This document shows positions 34,604 to 46,600 of a DNA stretch of 64,000 bases, piece after piece (positions within the stretch are counted from its first letter, which is position 1; every line of letters starts with the position of its first letter). A program made the position numbers and the translations under genes. The notes beneath the pieces were generated by a model. It saw nothing but the letters and a program-made list of their open reading frames with translations, ran no database searches and was not told the DNA's origin. The stretch spans positions 11,555,501 through 11,619,500 of the forward strand of contig NC_079886.1 in assembly GCF_029227915.1 (NCBI RefSeq), read 5' to 3'. The DNA comes from Hydractinia symbiolongicarpus. Its lineage: Eukaryota > Cnidaria > Hydrozoa > Anthoathecata > Hydractiniidae.

Positions 34604-37600
34604 ATAAAATACCTTTGCTCCCTACCATTTTAATATACAGGTAACAGTATATTAAAGGTTTACAAATTTCTCAAAATGTTCTCTGAGGTTAAGATTCAGC
34701 AATGCATCATATACTAAAACCACAGCAAGATAAACAATTCATAGAGAAATACAAACATAACTTACACTAATCTGTCAAATTCACACATATTTGAAAGTTT
34801 TCGATACTTCTTAGTAGACATTATTTGTGTCAGTTTAAATACACAATCAACATTTAAACTTCTGGAAAAGCTTGTTTTCAAAGACTTTTCATATTATTGC
34901 CAATCTTGACAATACTTTAAAGTTTGGTTCATCTTTTACTATCGTATTTCTCGAGAATCTTAAAATGCTTATCAAGCAATACAATGCCTAGGAGGTTGTA
35001 CAAATAATGAGCCAACATGACAGTTGCAATGAAAGTAAGAGAACTGAAAGAATGAACTTATTATTATGATGTGTATTAGCATAACAACCTATAAGAGAGT
35101 TAGAAACTATATACACACATTAATAACAATAACTTTATTTATTTAGAACTTAAAATATAACCCTGAAAAAAAGGAGAAGAGTTTTAGTAATGTTTTTTAT
35201 ATTTTTATATCTGAAGCAATAAAACAATTTTGCTTTTTAAGTATGCTCCTGATTTTGTTATTCGTAAAGAAACATCAAAAACAATAACAAAAATACCTAA
35301 ATGTAAACAAGAAATTTTCCAAAATTTATGTCTCTTATTCTCAAGAAAGCATGTATTAAAGAAGTAACAAAGAGAGCAATGTTTTTCATTTTAAAAGAAA
35401 CCATCCTGTTCAGGTATAAATTATCACCTCTAATTTAAAATGTTGATATACAAAACAGCAAAACTTTGAAACAAAATCCTGAAATTTGTTTTTGTGTATG
35501 ATGCTGTCAGGCACTGCTTTTGTGTTGAAAACAAATAACTGTGTTAACCTTATAATCTAATTATGTTATTTTAAGTGCAGAAACTTTCAAGGGTAGAAAC
35601 TTTTAAGAATTTCAGAAATTGGACTATTTTTGTTACATATTTATGCTTGTTTTTTTAGGTTACATCCTTGAAATCTTTATTGTTAATTGGGGTGATTCCT
35701 AAAAGTAAAGGCTTGTGAAATCTTGCTTGTTTGGTAAAAGCATTGCCGTCAAAATCTTTTTACTTGTGAAAATTTATGTTCACAAAAATGAATACGTTTT
35801 CATTATTTGAAACATTGCAAGTTGGATTTATATTTCAAAAACTTTTTTATTCAAGACAACAAATAGACATCTATATTATGATATATTATAATACCTGGTC
35901 TTTTTTGTAATCAAAAAGCAATTACAATCACACCCATAATCATAGTAATAACCCACAGCCAAGTAAATTTTATTACATTGTGCTAACAAGCAGGCAAAGA
36001 TTCAGAAGGTATAAAAAACAGGCAATCTCCCATAAAAAATTCATGAGCTAACGACTAGTCTGTTATATGTTGCTCTTTAATTAGTTTTTTTACTGATAGC
36101 AATATAATGACCGACATGTAGCCCTGAGTTTAAACCTTCGTTAAGTCATGCCAGAGACTATAAAAGTGTGAATCGAACCTTTTTGTTTAATGTTCAGCAT
36201 AATTATAGGATTGATATCTTAGGCAGTTGTCTAGTTAAGCAGCTGTTGTGCTAGCACGCCTTCCATAGCTCAAATGAGATCTTGAAATGCACTAGGACCC
36301 CCTTCTCAGGACTCTTATTGAGAACAGTTCCATTTCAGGTGTTTTTTATAGATTTTTATGCAAAAAGAAATATCTCACTGGCAGATTAGCATGTATGTCT
36401 TTTGTGGACACTGTTTATAATTGCTTGTGGAACAACATTTGGTCATTATCAACAATTTTGCAGAACTTCAATGTGGTAAATGCATAATTATTCTTAAAGT
36501 GGACCAGTGGATTAAAAATTTGGTTTCAGAGATATGAAATCAGCTAAAATGGTTAGTTATTTTATTTCAATTTATTTTGTTGTGTTCTAAATATCAAAAG
36601 ATTTAAAATGTACACTTTACAGTCATGGCCATTAGAAATTTAATGTGACAAAACTGGTAAAACACTGTGATTCTCTGTGTAAGTGTAAAAGTTAGTTATT
36701 GAAAATATAGTAAAAGGGATCAGTTATTGCTTTAAAATTATAGTTCATTGTGGTTCTGTTTATATGATTGGACAAAAACGAAATAGACAGAAACTTGGCA
36801 GTGTATGGTTTATTGTTCATTATATTACATTATATTACATTGTATTGCATTATATTACATTAATACATTATATTACATTAATACATTATATTACATTATA
36901 TTGCATTACATTACATTATATTACATCACAATACCTTAAATTACAGTATTACATTATATTGCAATACATTACATTATATTATATTAAATTACATTATATT
37001 ACATTTCAATTATTATTTGTTCTGAGGATTACGATATTGCAGTGAAGAAAAGTATAATCTTATACTTGCTTGGTTTCACTAACATATCAGATATTAGTGA
37101 AATTTCTAGTTATAACTACTAACTTTGTTTTCAGAAGGAAACAAAAAACTTATACATTTTACAGTTATTTAAAGTTAGAAATATCAAGTGCCTAAAATAA
37201 CAGCTGGTCAGCACTCACTGACCACTAAAATTTAACATTTGACTTTTAAGATACAAAAACAAACGATTAAATTGACTTGCCCAGCCATTTAAATTCTCAG
37301 CATTCATGGTAGTCACCTGGGATAAAATATTTTTAAGCGCTGCAACCCAAGAATGTGATGAACTACTCTCTACCCCTTCCAACATTAGATGCACAAACAC
37401 CCTGTCACACACAAATAATTACAAGACTTAGTTGTGTAGACTGAAACAAGAGTACTTCATTACTTTGTGCACCAATCGAATCTTAAAAAGTTTAATCTTT
37501 TTATTGGGTGGGGGCATTCACAGAGCAAACTCCATGAGCAATGAGCCTGAACACTGCGTCACTATCAATGGGAAATCATCATCAAGCATTAACAAGTTAT

Positions 37601-38407
37601 CCAGGTGATAGCAACCCTAATTTGGTTAGTCGTTATTAATACGAGTAAACTCCCATACAAATTTTTTTTTTAAATATACTTTCACCTGTTACCTCTATTG
37701 TGCAAAGATTGAAACACAAATCAAGAAAATGTATAGGATCATGCACTTCTGACAAAATTTTATTATACTACTACAGTCGATAAAGCCCAGGGACACACCT
37801 CAGTTCAATAGCCTGAATAGCTGCTTTGTCTTATTCTCTGTTATTATATCTATATGTTGGAATAACTACCAAAACATCCATTAATTTGTGCAACACACAA
37901 AGCAGCTACTTTATGGGTTAAGGAAGTCCAGGAAGGAAGCTCCAAACACTGCGCCACTGAACTAGTTTTATACCTCAGGTAACAGCAACTTAATATATTA
38001 ATTTGCAACGCTACGAAAATTAGAAAAGCAAAATAAAGAAGGGTGTTTTTCTGTAATCCAATTAAGAAGAATTGTTTTCTATGCAAGTCATTTCAACATT
38101 AAAATTAACATCACAAAGGAGGGTGTTATAATACACCTTAACAACTAGCAAAAAAATAACACCTAAAACATATTATTATGACATACAAAGTGTAAATTAA
38201 ATTTAAAAAAATAGTTATACAAATTTATGTAGAGTATCCAATTAATTTTCATTGTCTCTAACTGATATGAAAATCCTCTGACTGATATGAAAATCCTCCA
38301 ACTGGCATGAAAATCCCCCGACTTCTCTATGCAAAATATACTTATTACTTAAGAACAATTAAGCTGATAAGCTGAAAAAATAAGAGCAAAATAAGAACAT
38401 GGAGAAG
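34604..38407. other. upstream region of the MRL gene, no confident exon
   Basis: Should contain the promoter and any 5' exons. A minus-strand stretch at about 37310-37400 has GTGACAG before it and CAG|GTGACT after it and encodes LEGVESSSSHSWVAALKN, a possible exon, but its phase does not join the exon at 34562 directly. A low-complexity ATTACATTAT array occupies 36818-37010. Confidence 0.3.
36818..37010. repeat. low-complexity ATTACATTAT array
   Basis: Roughly 190 bases of irregular TATTACAT/ATTGCATT units with period near 10. It translates as repetitive His/Ile/Thr/Leu/Tyr peptides that have no gene value. Confidence 0.85.
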
Positions 38408-38872
38408 CAGGGTTTCCAGCGAAAATATATATAAATATATAAATATTTATAAATAAAATATATATAAATAAATATATAAATTTCCTGACTTTCCCCGACT
38501 TTTTGAGGTCAAATTCCCTGACTTTCCCTGACTTTTTCAAGAAATTTTACAGCGAAACAGAAAAACAATTTAACTAAAACCGTTTAAACCGTATTTGTCG
38601 CAACATAACTTATAAGAGCTTTAATTTGTACTATATAAAATGGTCAAGAGTATGTTAGTTCCACTGAGAAACACGGCATAACATTAATAAGGCATGCAAC
38701 TTTGCATTTCCAATTTTTGAATTTATAGAAATGAAGTTCTATCAGTCTAAGTCAAGTTAAAAGACAAAAAATTCCCGACTTTCCCCAAAAATGGGTCTTT
38801 TTCCTGATATTCCCTGACCACAGATAAAATTCCCTGACTTTCCCTGATTTCCTTGACTCGGTGGAAGCCCTG
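38408..38872. mobile_element. hAT-like MITE
   Basis: Ends are CAGGGTTTCCAGCG at 38408 and the near-complement GGTGGAAGCCCTG ending at 38872. Both sides are flanked by AGAAG (38403-38407 and 38873-38877). CAGGG termini and a 5-8 base duplication are typical of hAT elements. The interior repeats TTCCCTGACTTTCCC-type motifs in both halves. No transposase. Confidence 0.7.
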
Positions 38873-40436
38873 AGAAGGCTGAAATTTTACTGATATTATT
38901 TTTTGTCATAAACACTCACACTCAAAAACATGAGGAACATCTTTCAAGGCAAAATTTTCAAAGAAACAAATGTTACTATTTGTCTAAACGTGTACATACT
39001 ATATATTACAATGCAAATATTCTAAGGTACGTACTGCAATAAATATAAAGTCTTAATAATAATAACAAAATTTTGGCTGAACATGTAAAAAAAAACACTT
39101 TCAGCTAAAGCCAAATGCCCATGGTTCTTAAACTCTAAATCAAACTTTGATACAGTATTATAATAATAACATTTTTATAAGAACAAAATTTTCTATTTAT
39201 GTACATGCTCGTATTGTTAAAACAATGGCTAAATTTTAAAAACAAGGATTTCCTTAAAAATTTAATAAATCTTCTTTCACCCTAACTTGACTTTTTAACC
39301 AAATTTTGAACTCCCTAACTTTCAGAAGTTCAGAGCTTACAACCCACTTGTGTGGTCCGAATATTTGCAATTCAAGTTGAGCTCCAAGGTTAATCTTTGT
39401 TGCGCATTCATTTTGCGGTAGAAAAGTCAGGGACCTTTTGAATCGTGAACCCCAAACACGATGATTGAGTGTCTATGTATAGCAACTCTCTCAATCTTAA
39501 CTTCCTTTTCTACATGTCCGAAATAGTAGAGTCATTAGAAATAGAGTCATTTTCATAAATTTATCATTTATTTTTCAGGTCATCATAAGGAAATAGGCAA
39601 AAATATGCTTCGCTTGGGCTTCCTTTTTAAAAATGTTTGAATAAATATAACAATACACTTGCGGCATAAAACAAAAATCAATTAAATTCGGACCTGCTAT
39701 GGTTTTAATTGATTTGTCAAATAAAGAATTACGTACAATTAAATCCATGATAAAAGACTTACTTTATCCGTGCTTCATCTGCGTTCACCTCCGCATTAGT
39801 TACGAACCGCATAGCTTGATTTCTTGTGTAAGACTTGTGTTGGTTACCAACAACGAAGTAGCCAGGCAAAAGAGATTTAATTTACGTAGTTCTTTTAACT
39901 GAATCAGGAGTCGGTGAATTAGCTAGGATGGTCAGGTTGGCTATGAATAGGCTTGCTCGTGGATTAAAAGGACCAGAACTATTAATAATTCTGAGATTTA
40001 AAAGTGTCTGACCAAGACGGAAATCTATCGGACGTTTTGTCCGACAAAAGTTTGAAAAGAGCTACGGATATGTCCAACTGAACCGGAAATGTGGCGGACA
40101 TTTTGTCTGACAAGTCTTCAAAAATTATTTCAAGGGCCATCGCATGCTACAAAATAGATTTTATAGGATGAACTCAATATTTATTTTTCAAGCGTGCGAT
40201 TAATCACAAGCCTGAAACGATCTAGGCGTGTGCCAAGACGTGCACGTGCGATCACATGCTTCTCCTGAAAAAGCCTGATGTCTTTGAATTAAGTTCAAAT
40301 TAATATGGTGTTTGTGTTATATCCGTTTCAGGATAAAGATATAGTTTAAACTTGATATGGGGTTACTCTCTAAGGATAAGAAGGGTGGGATTCTAAATAG
40401 AAGGAGTTTGTTTTAAAAATAGCGGATCTGACCCCT
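38873..40436. other. intergenic, nothing recognised
   Basis: AT-rich sequence with no coding or repeat structure that I can support, apart from short CCTAACTTT-type echoes of the neighbouring MITE near 39290-39320. Confidence 0.35.
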
Positions 40437-42100
40437 CTGTTAACTATATGTACTAACTTTTTCCAACTTACTGATGTATTGCTAGCTAATTTTAATAAAA
40501 AAATAGATTTCGTTAAAATCTAGATCTGACCCCTCTGTTAACTATGATACAGTACAGTCCAGATGTAAGCGTACGCATACGCTCAAGTTTCACACCTTTT
40601 TCTCGGAGGCGGTAGATGTTTGTCTTTTGTTCTTATTAACGATCATTAACTTGCGCATAATAAACAAAAGATTATTGAAGAAAAAATAGCTTATTATAAC
40701 TGCGCATAACTATTCCTAAATAGTGTTAACTATATGTACTAACTTTTTCCAACTTACTGATGTATTGCTAGCTAATTTTAATAAAAAAATAGATTTCGTT
40801 AAAATCTAGATCTGACCCCTCTGTTAACTATGATACAGTACAGTCCAGATGTAAGCGTACGCATACGCTCAAGTTTCACACCTTTTTCTCGGAGGCGGTA
40901 GATGTTTGTCTTTTGTTCTTATTAACGATCATTAACTTGCGCATAATAAACAAAAGATTATTGAAGAAAAAATAGCTTATTATAACTGCGCGTAACTATT
41001 CCTAAATAGTGTTAACATAACTATTCCTAATAGCATAATTGCAAATGTTATAAACTATATCAATGTGGCATGAAGAGCCATCGTTTAATAGTTTTATTAA
41101 ATAAGTTTTGCGTGGAAACTAAATAAACTAGCGAGAAGGCATTGTTGGTTGCACAGGTTAAATAAAGCTTTTAAGCGATAGAAATTATTATATTTTAACA
41201 AAGATTGAAACTTTAATTTTGATAGAAAAGCCTTTTTAGATCACGTTTTAAAAGTTTAAGAACCAAAAACGGCAATAGAAATGTTTTTTTAGATCGCCTT
41301 TTAAAAATTTAAGAACCAAAAGCGGCGATAGAAATGCTTTTTTAGATCGTGTTTTAGAAGTTTAAGAACGAAAAACAATGATAGAAATGTTTTTTAGATC
41401 GCGTTATAAAAGTTATATTTTTAGACTCTTTCTTTGGTATTGAAATTTAAAAAACAAAATGTTCTCACAAAGAGTGTTTTGATATTTCAAGAACGTCGAA
41501 AGTTTTATTTTTAGATTTTTTGTCTGTGGTATTAAAATTTAATTTGTTTTCGAAATCTTTTCGTGAAGGGAAAAGTTCCGAACGTAGGGTTTTTCCGTTT
41601 GCATTGTTAAACGTTGCCTTTTATAAAAAGAACTTTTAAAAGTTTTGCATGTTAAAAAATATGTTTCGTGATAAATATTACTAAAAGTTTTTAAAAGTAG
41701 CAGCATATGTTTTTTTTTTAACATTTAGACTATTGGATTTGTTGTTTTTTAAAAGAGCTTGTGTTTTTAAAATATATCGACATTAAAATCGCGTTACTTT
41801 AATTAGTTTCGTTGTTAAAAAAAATAAAAATTCAATGGCATCTGCGTTTAATTTTTTCTCGCACAGAGTATTGCTTATAAACAATGTTTTTCGCTATGCT
41901 TTTGTTTTTAACACGAAGCAATTATTCTCGCGCAATTTGAAAGAAAGTTGCTATCTTATTGGGTTTTTAAATGAAAGCAATTATTTTTGCAAGTTGAGCG
42001 TACGCGTACGCTTACATCTGGACTGTACTGTATGTACTAACTTTTTCCAACTTACTGATGTATTGCTAGCTAATTTCAATAAAAAATAGATTTAGTTAAA
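40437..42100. mobile_element. TA-flanked TIR element with a 286-bp tandem duplication at its left end
   Basis: The left end CAGTACAGTCCAGATGTAAG occurs twice, at 40550 and 40836; its inverted complement CTTACATCTGGACTGTACTG ends at 42030. TA flanks each end, as in Tc1/mariner-type elements. The block from 40437 through about 170 bases of element is tandemly duplicated with period 286 and almost no differences, so the duplication followed insertion and is recent. The sequence right of the element (42033-42100) matches the left flank (40443-40510), so it inserted into, or between, host repeats. No transposase remains in the 1.2-kb interior. Confidence 0.75.
41224..41420. repeat. 53-bp internal tandem repeats of the TIR element
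   Basis: Units beginning AGAAATG followed by TTTTTTAGATCGCGTTTTAA start at 41224, 41277, 41330 and 41383. The period is exactly 53, with a few substitutions; the last unit is incomplete. Confidence 0.8.
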
Positions 42101-42744
42101 AAACATACTGCACCAGGTCTAATAAACAAGAAAAAAGCACCCAAGCAATACATTATGCACTTCAAGCTTCAACAAGCGCACGCAACCTAAATTAAGAAAA
42201 AAATCTAAAAATTTAAGTCCCTTGCCCCTTTACACCACGCAGAGGTTGCTGTTCTGGTGTTGGAAACATAGTATAAGTTCCAGTTATGTTCACACCTGGG
42301 AATTTCAACCCATGTATGATGTTCATTAATTAAACAGAAAAAATGTAAATTCAATTATGGAAAGTTGAATGGTGGCTTATGATGACAACGCTTATGAAAA
42401 TCATTAAATAAAAAATTATTTTTCAGTTATTTATATCCTACTTTTCTCCAAAAGACAACCTACCAGTGTTTAAAATAATCTTTTCTTACCTGACGATCGT
42501 AAGATCGTTATTTTCCAAATTCTAGCAATCATACTTTCCAAACAAATGATGACCACGCATCCTGGTGGTGGTGTTCCATGGTCTACTTTGCAAAATTTTA
42601 TAATGTATAAAAATATTTCACTTGAACTTAAACCAGTCTTTACTTTAATCTTTATGCCTCTTTTTTAATTTGTATATAAAAAAAACGCATATCACTAGGG
42701 ATATATTCCTTTTGTAAATAAAAATTTAATTACTTTTTTAAAAA

Positions 42745-42745
<1 letters not shown>

Positions 42746-42812
<67 letters not shown>
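42746..42812. repeat. (TA)n microsatellite
   Basis: About 33 uninterrupted TA dinucleotides in an otherwise gene-free region. Confidence 0.95.
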
Positions 42813-42813
<1 letters not shown>

Positions 42814-43300
42814 ATCTTTTTTGTGTTAACTCAACTCGCAACACATTTTTAAAGAAGACAGCCGAATCAAGTCATACCTTTTTATAACTTTGTAACACTA
42901 ATCAATCTAAATCAATCAATATAACTTTGTTTAGAATATTTAGGAGACGCTGGTAAGCTTCTTAATATTCAGCTAGTAATTTATCTAATAATTTATCTAG
43001 TAATTTAACGCTTAATGTAATTCGTTTATTTTATTTAGTTGGAGCATTTGAACATAACATAACAATTTGACTGCACAAATTGTTTTTTACGGTTACAAAC
43101 ACTTAACCTGGGCAAACGTACATGTATAGGTGGTGAACACATTTTCTCTGAACCACACTCGAAGGATTACATTTTTTAAACACTTAAATTCAAAAGTATT
43201 AAAGAAGAAAAAAGTTTAAAGCCACAGAAAAACAGAATTTAATTAAAGATTTTTTAGCTTTTTCTGTGATGATCTAATATAACTAAGGGATCGTCTCCGA

Positions 43301-43610
43301 GATCGTTTCAAAAAAAATCGTTTCAAATCGTTTCATTTTTTAATTAGCATAGCATGTGATACGAATTTGAAACGATTTTAAAGTAATGTTTAATTTTTTG
43401 AAATCGTTTCAGATCGTATGGAAATCGTTTCACTATTTTGTAAATCGTTTCATTAAAAAATAAAATCGTTTCATAATCGTTTCAAGATTGTTTTATTATA
43501 TTCTTGAAATCGTTTCACATAACCATAATTCGTTTCAAAATCGTATCATTATGATCGTTTCAGTATATTTATTTTAGATCGTTTCAAAATCGTTTCAAGG
43601 TGTTTGTTTT
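43301..43610. repeat. array of ATCGTTTCA motifs
   Basis: The 9-base motif ATCGTTTCA (usually AAATCGTTTCA) occurs about 13 times in 310 bases, plus one inverted copy (GAAACGAT near 43370) and two outliers near 43755 and 43780. Spacing ranges from directly adjacent to about 50 bases, so it is not a simple tandem repeat. No gene overlaps it. Confidence 0.8.
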
Positions 43611-43854
43611 ACATTCTTTTAATATAAAAGAAATTATTAATCTAATAAAGGTCTCTATATAAAACCTACGCGCTGTCACATAGGTAAATTTCTACATCGT
43701 AAAAAATCGCGTATATAAAAACATTATTTATAAAGATTTGCTTTCGGAAATTGTTTCAGCTTATTTATTTGAGATCGTTTCAGGATGTTTGATTTAAATT
43801 TTTTTTTACATAAGAAGAATAAAAGCAATAATTATTAATAGAACTCATTACGTT

Positions 43855-45389
43855 AGGGCATCATTAGGTTGTATATCGCAGAAGTCGCCGGTGACATGCT
43901 TCGAAAATGCTTGTCACCGGCACAGTTTAACATGAAGCAAAACTGTACAGGAGACTCAATTGTTAGAGTCTTCGCAGAACATCTCTTCTCACAAAACCGA
44001 GGGCAGGGCTGACTTATTGCCTGCTGTGTCGTGTGGGAGAAAGAACTTCTGGACTTCTTTTTAATACGATATACAATTTTTTCGATTATTATTACGAATC
44101 GAATGGTACCACAGTATTTCAGTAGCCTGAGTGATTTTAGTTAGTGATAATGGCTTAACTTACTAAAAATAGATTTTTTTTCTCTGTAAACACCAGCTGT
44201 TCATTGACGTCATACCGATTGTGAGTAAAATTGTACCTGTTTCAAAACATGAAATTGTTTAATATGATTTAAGATTGCTGAACGTCGAGAGCGTGTTTAC
44301 GTTTTTCGGGGGCACTTGCTTATGACAAACTTTTTTAACTATCGCTAATATAACGACGTGGGAGAAAAGAAAGAGAATAAATTTTTGCTGAAATATCATA
44401 ACAAACACTATTTACACACTTTTTATAAAAACATATACAAAAATAACGGTATGTTAATGATTTTATTCGTTCATTACGTTGTTTTCTTTTTCTTCCAACA
44501 TTTTTTTAACAACCAACCTTCTTTTTATTTGTCTACATTTTGAATTAACAAGTTCGTTCATATTTGTAATGGTTTCAAAATCGTCTTTAAAATTTTTTCT
44601 AGCCAGTGAAAGTATTGTTTTTAGTCGATTTGGAGAGAGGGCTGTTTTCTTTATGACTTCTCCATCATAAGTTCTTTTCCCTCCCTCCACGCTGCCATGC
44701 GCCAATTCGATTTCGGAATATTGCCGCTCTAATTCCGCTTTAATAAATCCAGAGCAGCGATTAACCGGAGCTCTTTTTTTCTTTAGACATGGTGTCGAAG
44801 TTTGCCTTTCAATAGGGATAGGAGGATTTTCATATGTATTATTAATTAATACATTTTGAGTCGGTGAAGTGAAATTAATATCCGACGCATGGCTGTCTTC
44901 CACTGGCGTTTGACTTAGTATCGATTTCCACAAATACGTTTCACTTTCATCGGAATTAATTGACGATGCTACCAACTCGGTGAATGAGGGTTCTCGATTT
45001 TTCTGCACCGTGTCCCTGATAACTGGCTCTTTGTCCCTGCTAATTGGCTGCAAGTTGTGATTGTTAAGGCGTTTTTGAATTTTTGTTTTTAAGCTTTTTT
45101 CAATATTTCCAGTATTCTCTAACAATGTCTCCACTTTTTCGTCGATGTTTGATACGACGCCGAGGATTGTATATCGTATTAAAAAGAAGTCCGGAAGTTC
45201 TCTCTCCCACACGACACAGCAGGCAATATGTCAGCCCTGCCCTCGGTTTTGTGAGGAAAGAAGTTCTGCGAAGACTCTATAAATTGAGTCTCCTGTACAG
45301 TTTTGCTTCATGGCGAACTGTGCTGGTGACAAGCATTTTCGAAACATGTCACCAGTGACTTCTGCGATATACAACTTATTGAATGCCCT
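43855..45389. mobile_element. 1.5-kb element with 222-bp terminal inverted repeats
   Basis: The left arm (43855-44076) and right arm (45167-45389) are long, well-conserved inverted repeats starting AGGGCAT. Each carries a subterminal hairpin (43887-43896 with 43912-43921 in the left arm). Outer ends of the YAGGG type recall hAT elements, but I found no matching 8-base target duplication and no transposase. The interior holds one minus-strand ORF that starts inside the right arm. Family unassigned; foldback-like non-autonomous transposon with cargo is the best description. Confidence 0.8.
44463..45212 (-). CDS. ORF carried by the long-TIR element (possible BEN-like C-terminus)
   Basis: 249 codons if the Met at 45212, inside the right inverted repeat, is used; the element-specific part begins near codon 20. 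The N-terminal half is polar, with a predicted helix (IDEKVETLLENTGNIEKSL) and Ser/Thr-rich linker. The C-terminal third runs YDGEVIKKTALSPNRLKTIL and then NELVNSKCRQIKRRL, ending in a Lys/Glu-rich helix. The ALSP-rLxxI ... NxKCRxxxRR pattern resembles the C-terminal half of BEN domains, which bind DNA or chromatin; I hold this lightly. No catalytic transposase motif is visible. It could be transposon cargo, an accessory protein, or a captured host exon. Confidence 0.5.
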   Translation of the reverse strand: MWERELPDFFLIRYTILGVVSNIDEKVETLLENTGNIEKSLKTKIQKRLNNHNLQPISRDKEPVIRDTVQKNREPSFTELVASSINSDESETYLWKSILSQTPVEDSHASDINFTSPTQNVLINNTYENPPIPIERQTSTPCLKKKRAPVNRCSGFIKAELERQYSEIELAHGSVEGGKRTYDGEVIKKTALSPNRLKTILSLARKNFKDDFETITNMNELVNSKCRQIKRRLVVKKMLEEKENNVMNE

Positions 45390-46126
45390 GACCTTCATTT
45401 CGTAAATAGCACGTGCACAACGTACTTTCTAATGAGTTCGTCTCGAAACATATAGAAAGCCAGTTGGCAGTGAACTATTAACTTAATGAAGTACACCATC
45501 GGGAAGGTATAGGTCAATGGGACTTGTACTCCGTTTCCATTTCTCATCGTCTTTGGAGATCAATACATTGAATTTTTGTGAGGTCTAGCCCCAATACAAG
45601 ATGAATGACGAAAGTTTTTGCCAGCTGAAAATTTTATTACAAAAAAAAAATGCTGACGCAATGCAGACGCAAATCAGTTGAAATGTATCTCACGTCGGCA
45701 GTTTGAGATTTCCTTGAATTGGCTTGGTTTGACTTAGAAGGACCAACAAGGTTTTAGTCCAATGGTGGAAGCAATCGCCAATCTTACTCACAATCAAATG
45801 ATATGATAACTATAAATGATGGGGATGCTTGGTTGACCTAGGCAGCCACAAGGTGTAGAGATGTGCATGTTACCCTGGAAGAGTATGGTGAATACAATAC
45901 AGTTTTTTTTCTTTTTGCTGACAAAGGGGTATTATGCAGAACAGAATAGGTCGCTAACAACCTAGTGTGTGGCCGCTATCTTTTGAAGAATTTGTTTCTT
46001 TTTCCTTTCAAATTTTGCAAACAAATGAAAACATTGAGTTAATGATGGGATTGTCGATATTTTATTTTGTTTGTTCAGTTTGGGTTAATGTGGAGATTAT
46101 ATCAGCGCTATAATTTTTTTTTAAAA
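45390..46126. other. intergenic, nothing recognised
   Basis: No supported coding or repeat feature. Confidence 0.35.
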
Positions 46127-46600
46127 ATGTCTGAAAAAAGGACGAAAGGAAATAAAGTTGAATTAAATACATTTGAAAGTTGGGGTAAATCAGATATTCT
46201 TGGTTGAAAGACAGAGGAAAAAGATGGAACGGTATTGGTGAACTATGATTGGTGTAAAGTTTGTGCGAGGTATAAAACAGAAATTACTTCTCGATTAAAA
46301 GGAAATGTGAAGACAGCTGTGTTAGCGTTTACAAACGGTACAAATGTGGTAACAAAATACCAGGTGAGAGATTTTAACAGTAAAAGGTTGTTTTGATTTA
46401 TTTTTATTTTTTCTAATATTGTAATTTTTAGTATGTCAGGTCACTCGACATATCGATCTAGGCAGAGGACACAAAATTGCTATCCAAATAGAACAAAATA
46501 AACCAGCAACCGATCGTATAGCAATAAAGGACTCTTTATTGGGAACATTGTCTCAAAACAATATAGTCAACATGTGCGAAACTAATACAACAGAAGGTTA
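46127..46600 (+). pseudogene. decayed zinc-finger/hAT-related protein fragment (ZNF862-like N-terminus)
   Basis: Starts MSEKRTKGNKVELNTFESWG, then an in-frame TGA near 46206. It continues in the same frame with DWCKVCARYK, TNGTNVVTKY, a good splice donor (CAG|GTGAGA after 46363) and an acceptor at 46439 that restores VTRHI...GHKIAI. The spaced CxxC...H...H pattern with a GT-x-x-x-K loop is what is seen in hAT/TTF-type zinc fingers at the start of ZNF862-like proteins. Further stops follow. A broken transposon-derived gene is likely; the family call is from memory of the pattern only. Confidence 0.4.

Noticed and set aside
36764-37045. 93-codon Tyr/His/Ile/Thr repeat frame
   Set aside because: Low-complexity ATTACATTAT array.
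37215-37412. possible 5' exon of the MRL gene
   Set aside because: Plausible splice signals, but the phase does not join the exon at 34562 and the peptide matches nothing I know in MRL proteins.
41835-42089. 84-codon plus frame across the right end of the TIR element
   Set aside because: Runs through the inverted repeat and host flank; no protein features.
43301-43610. CRISPR-like array
   Set aside because: Motif too short, spacing irregular, no cas genes, eukaryotic context.
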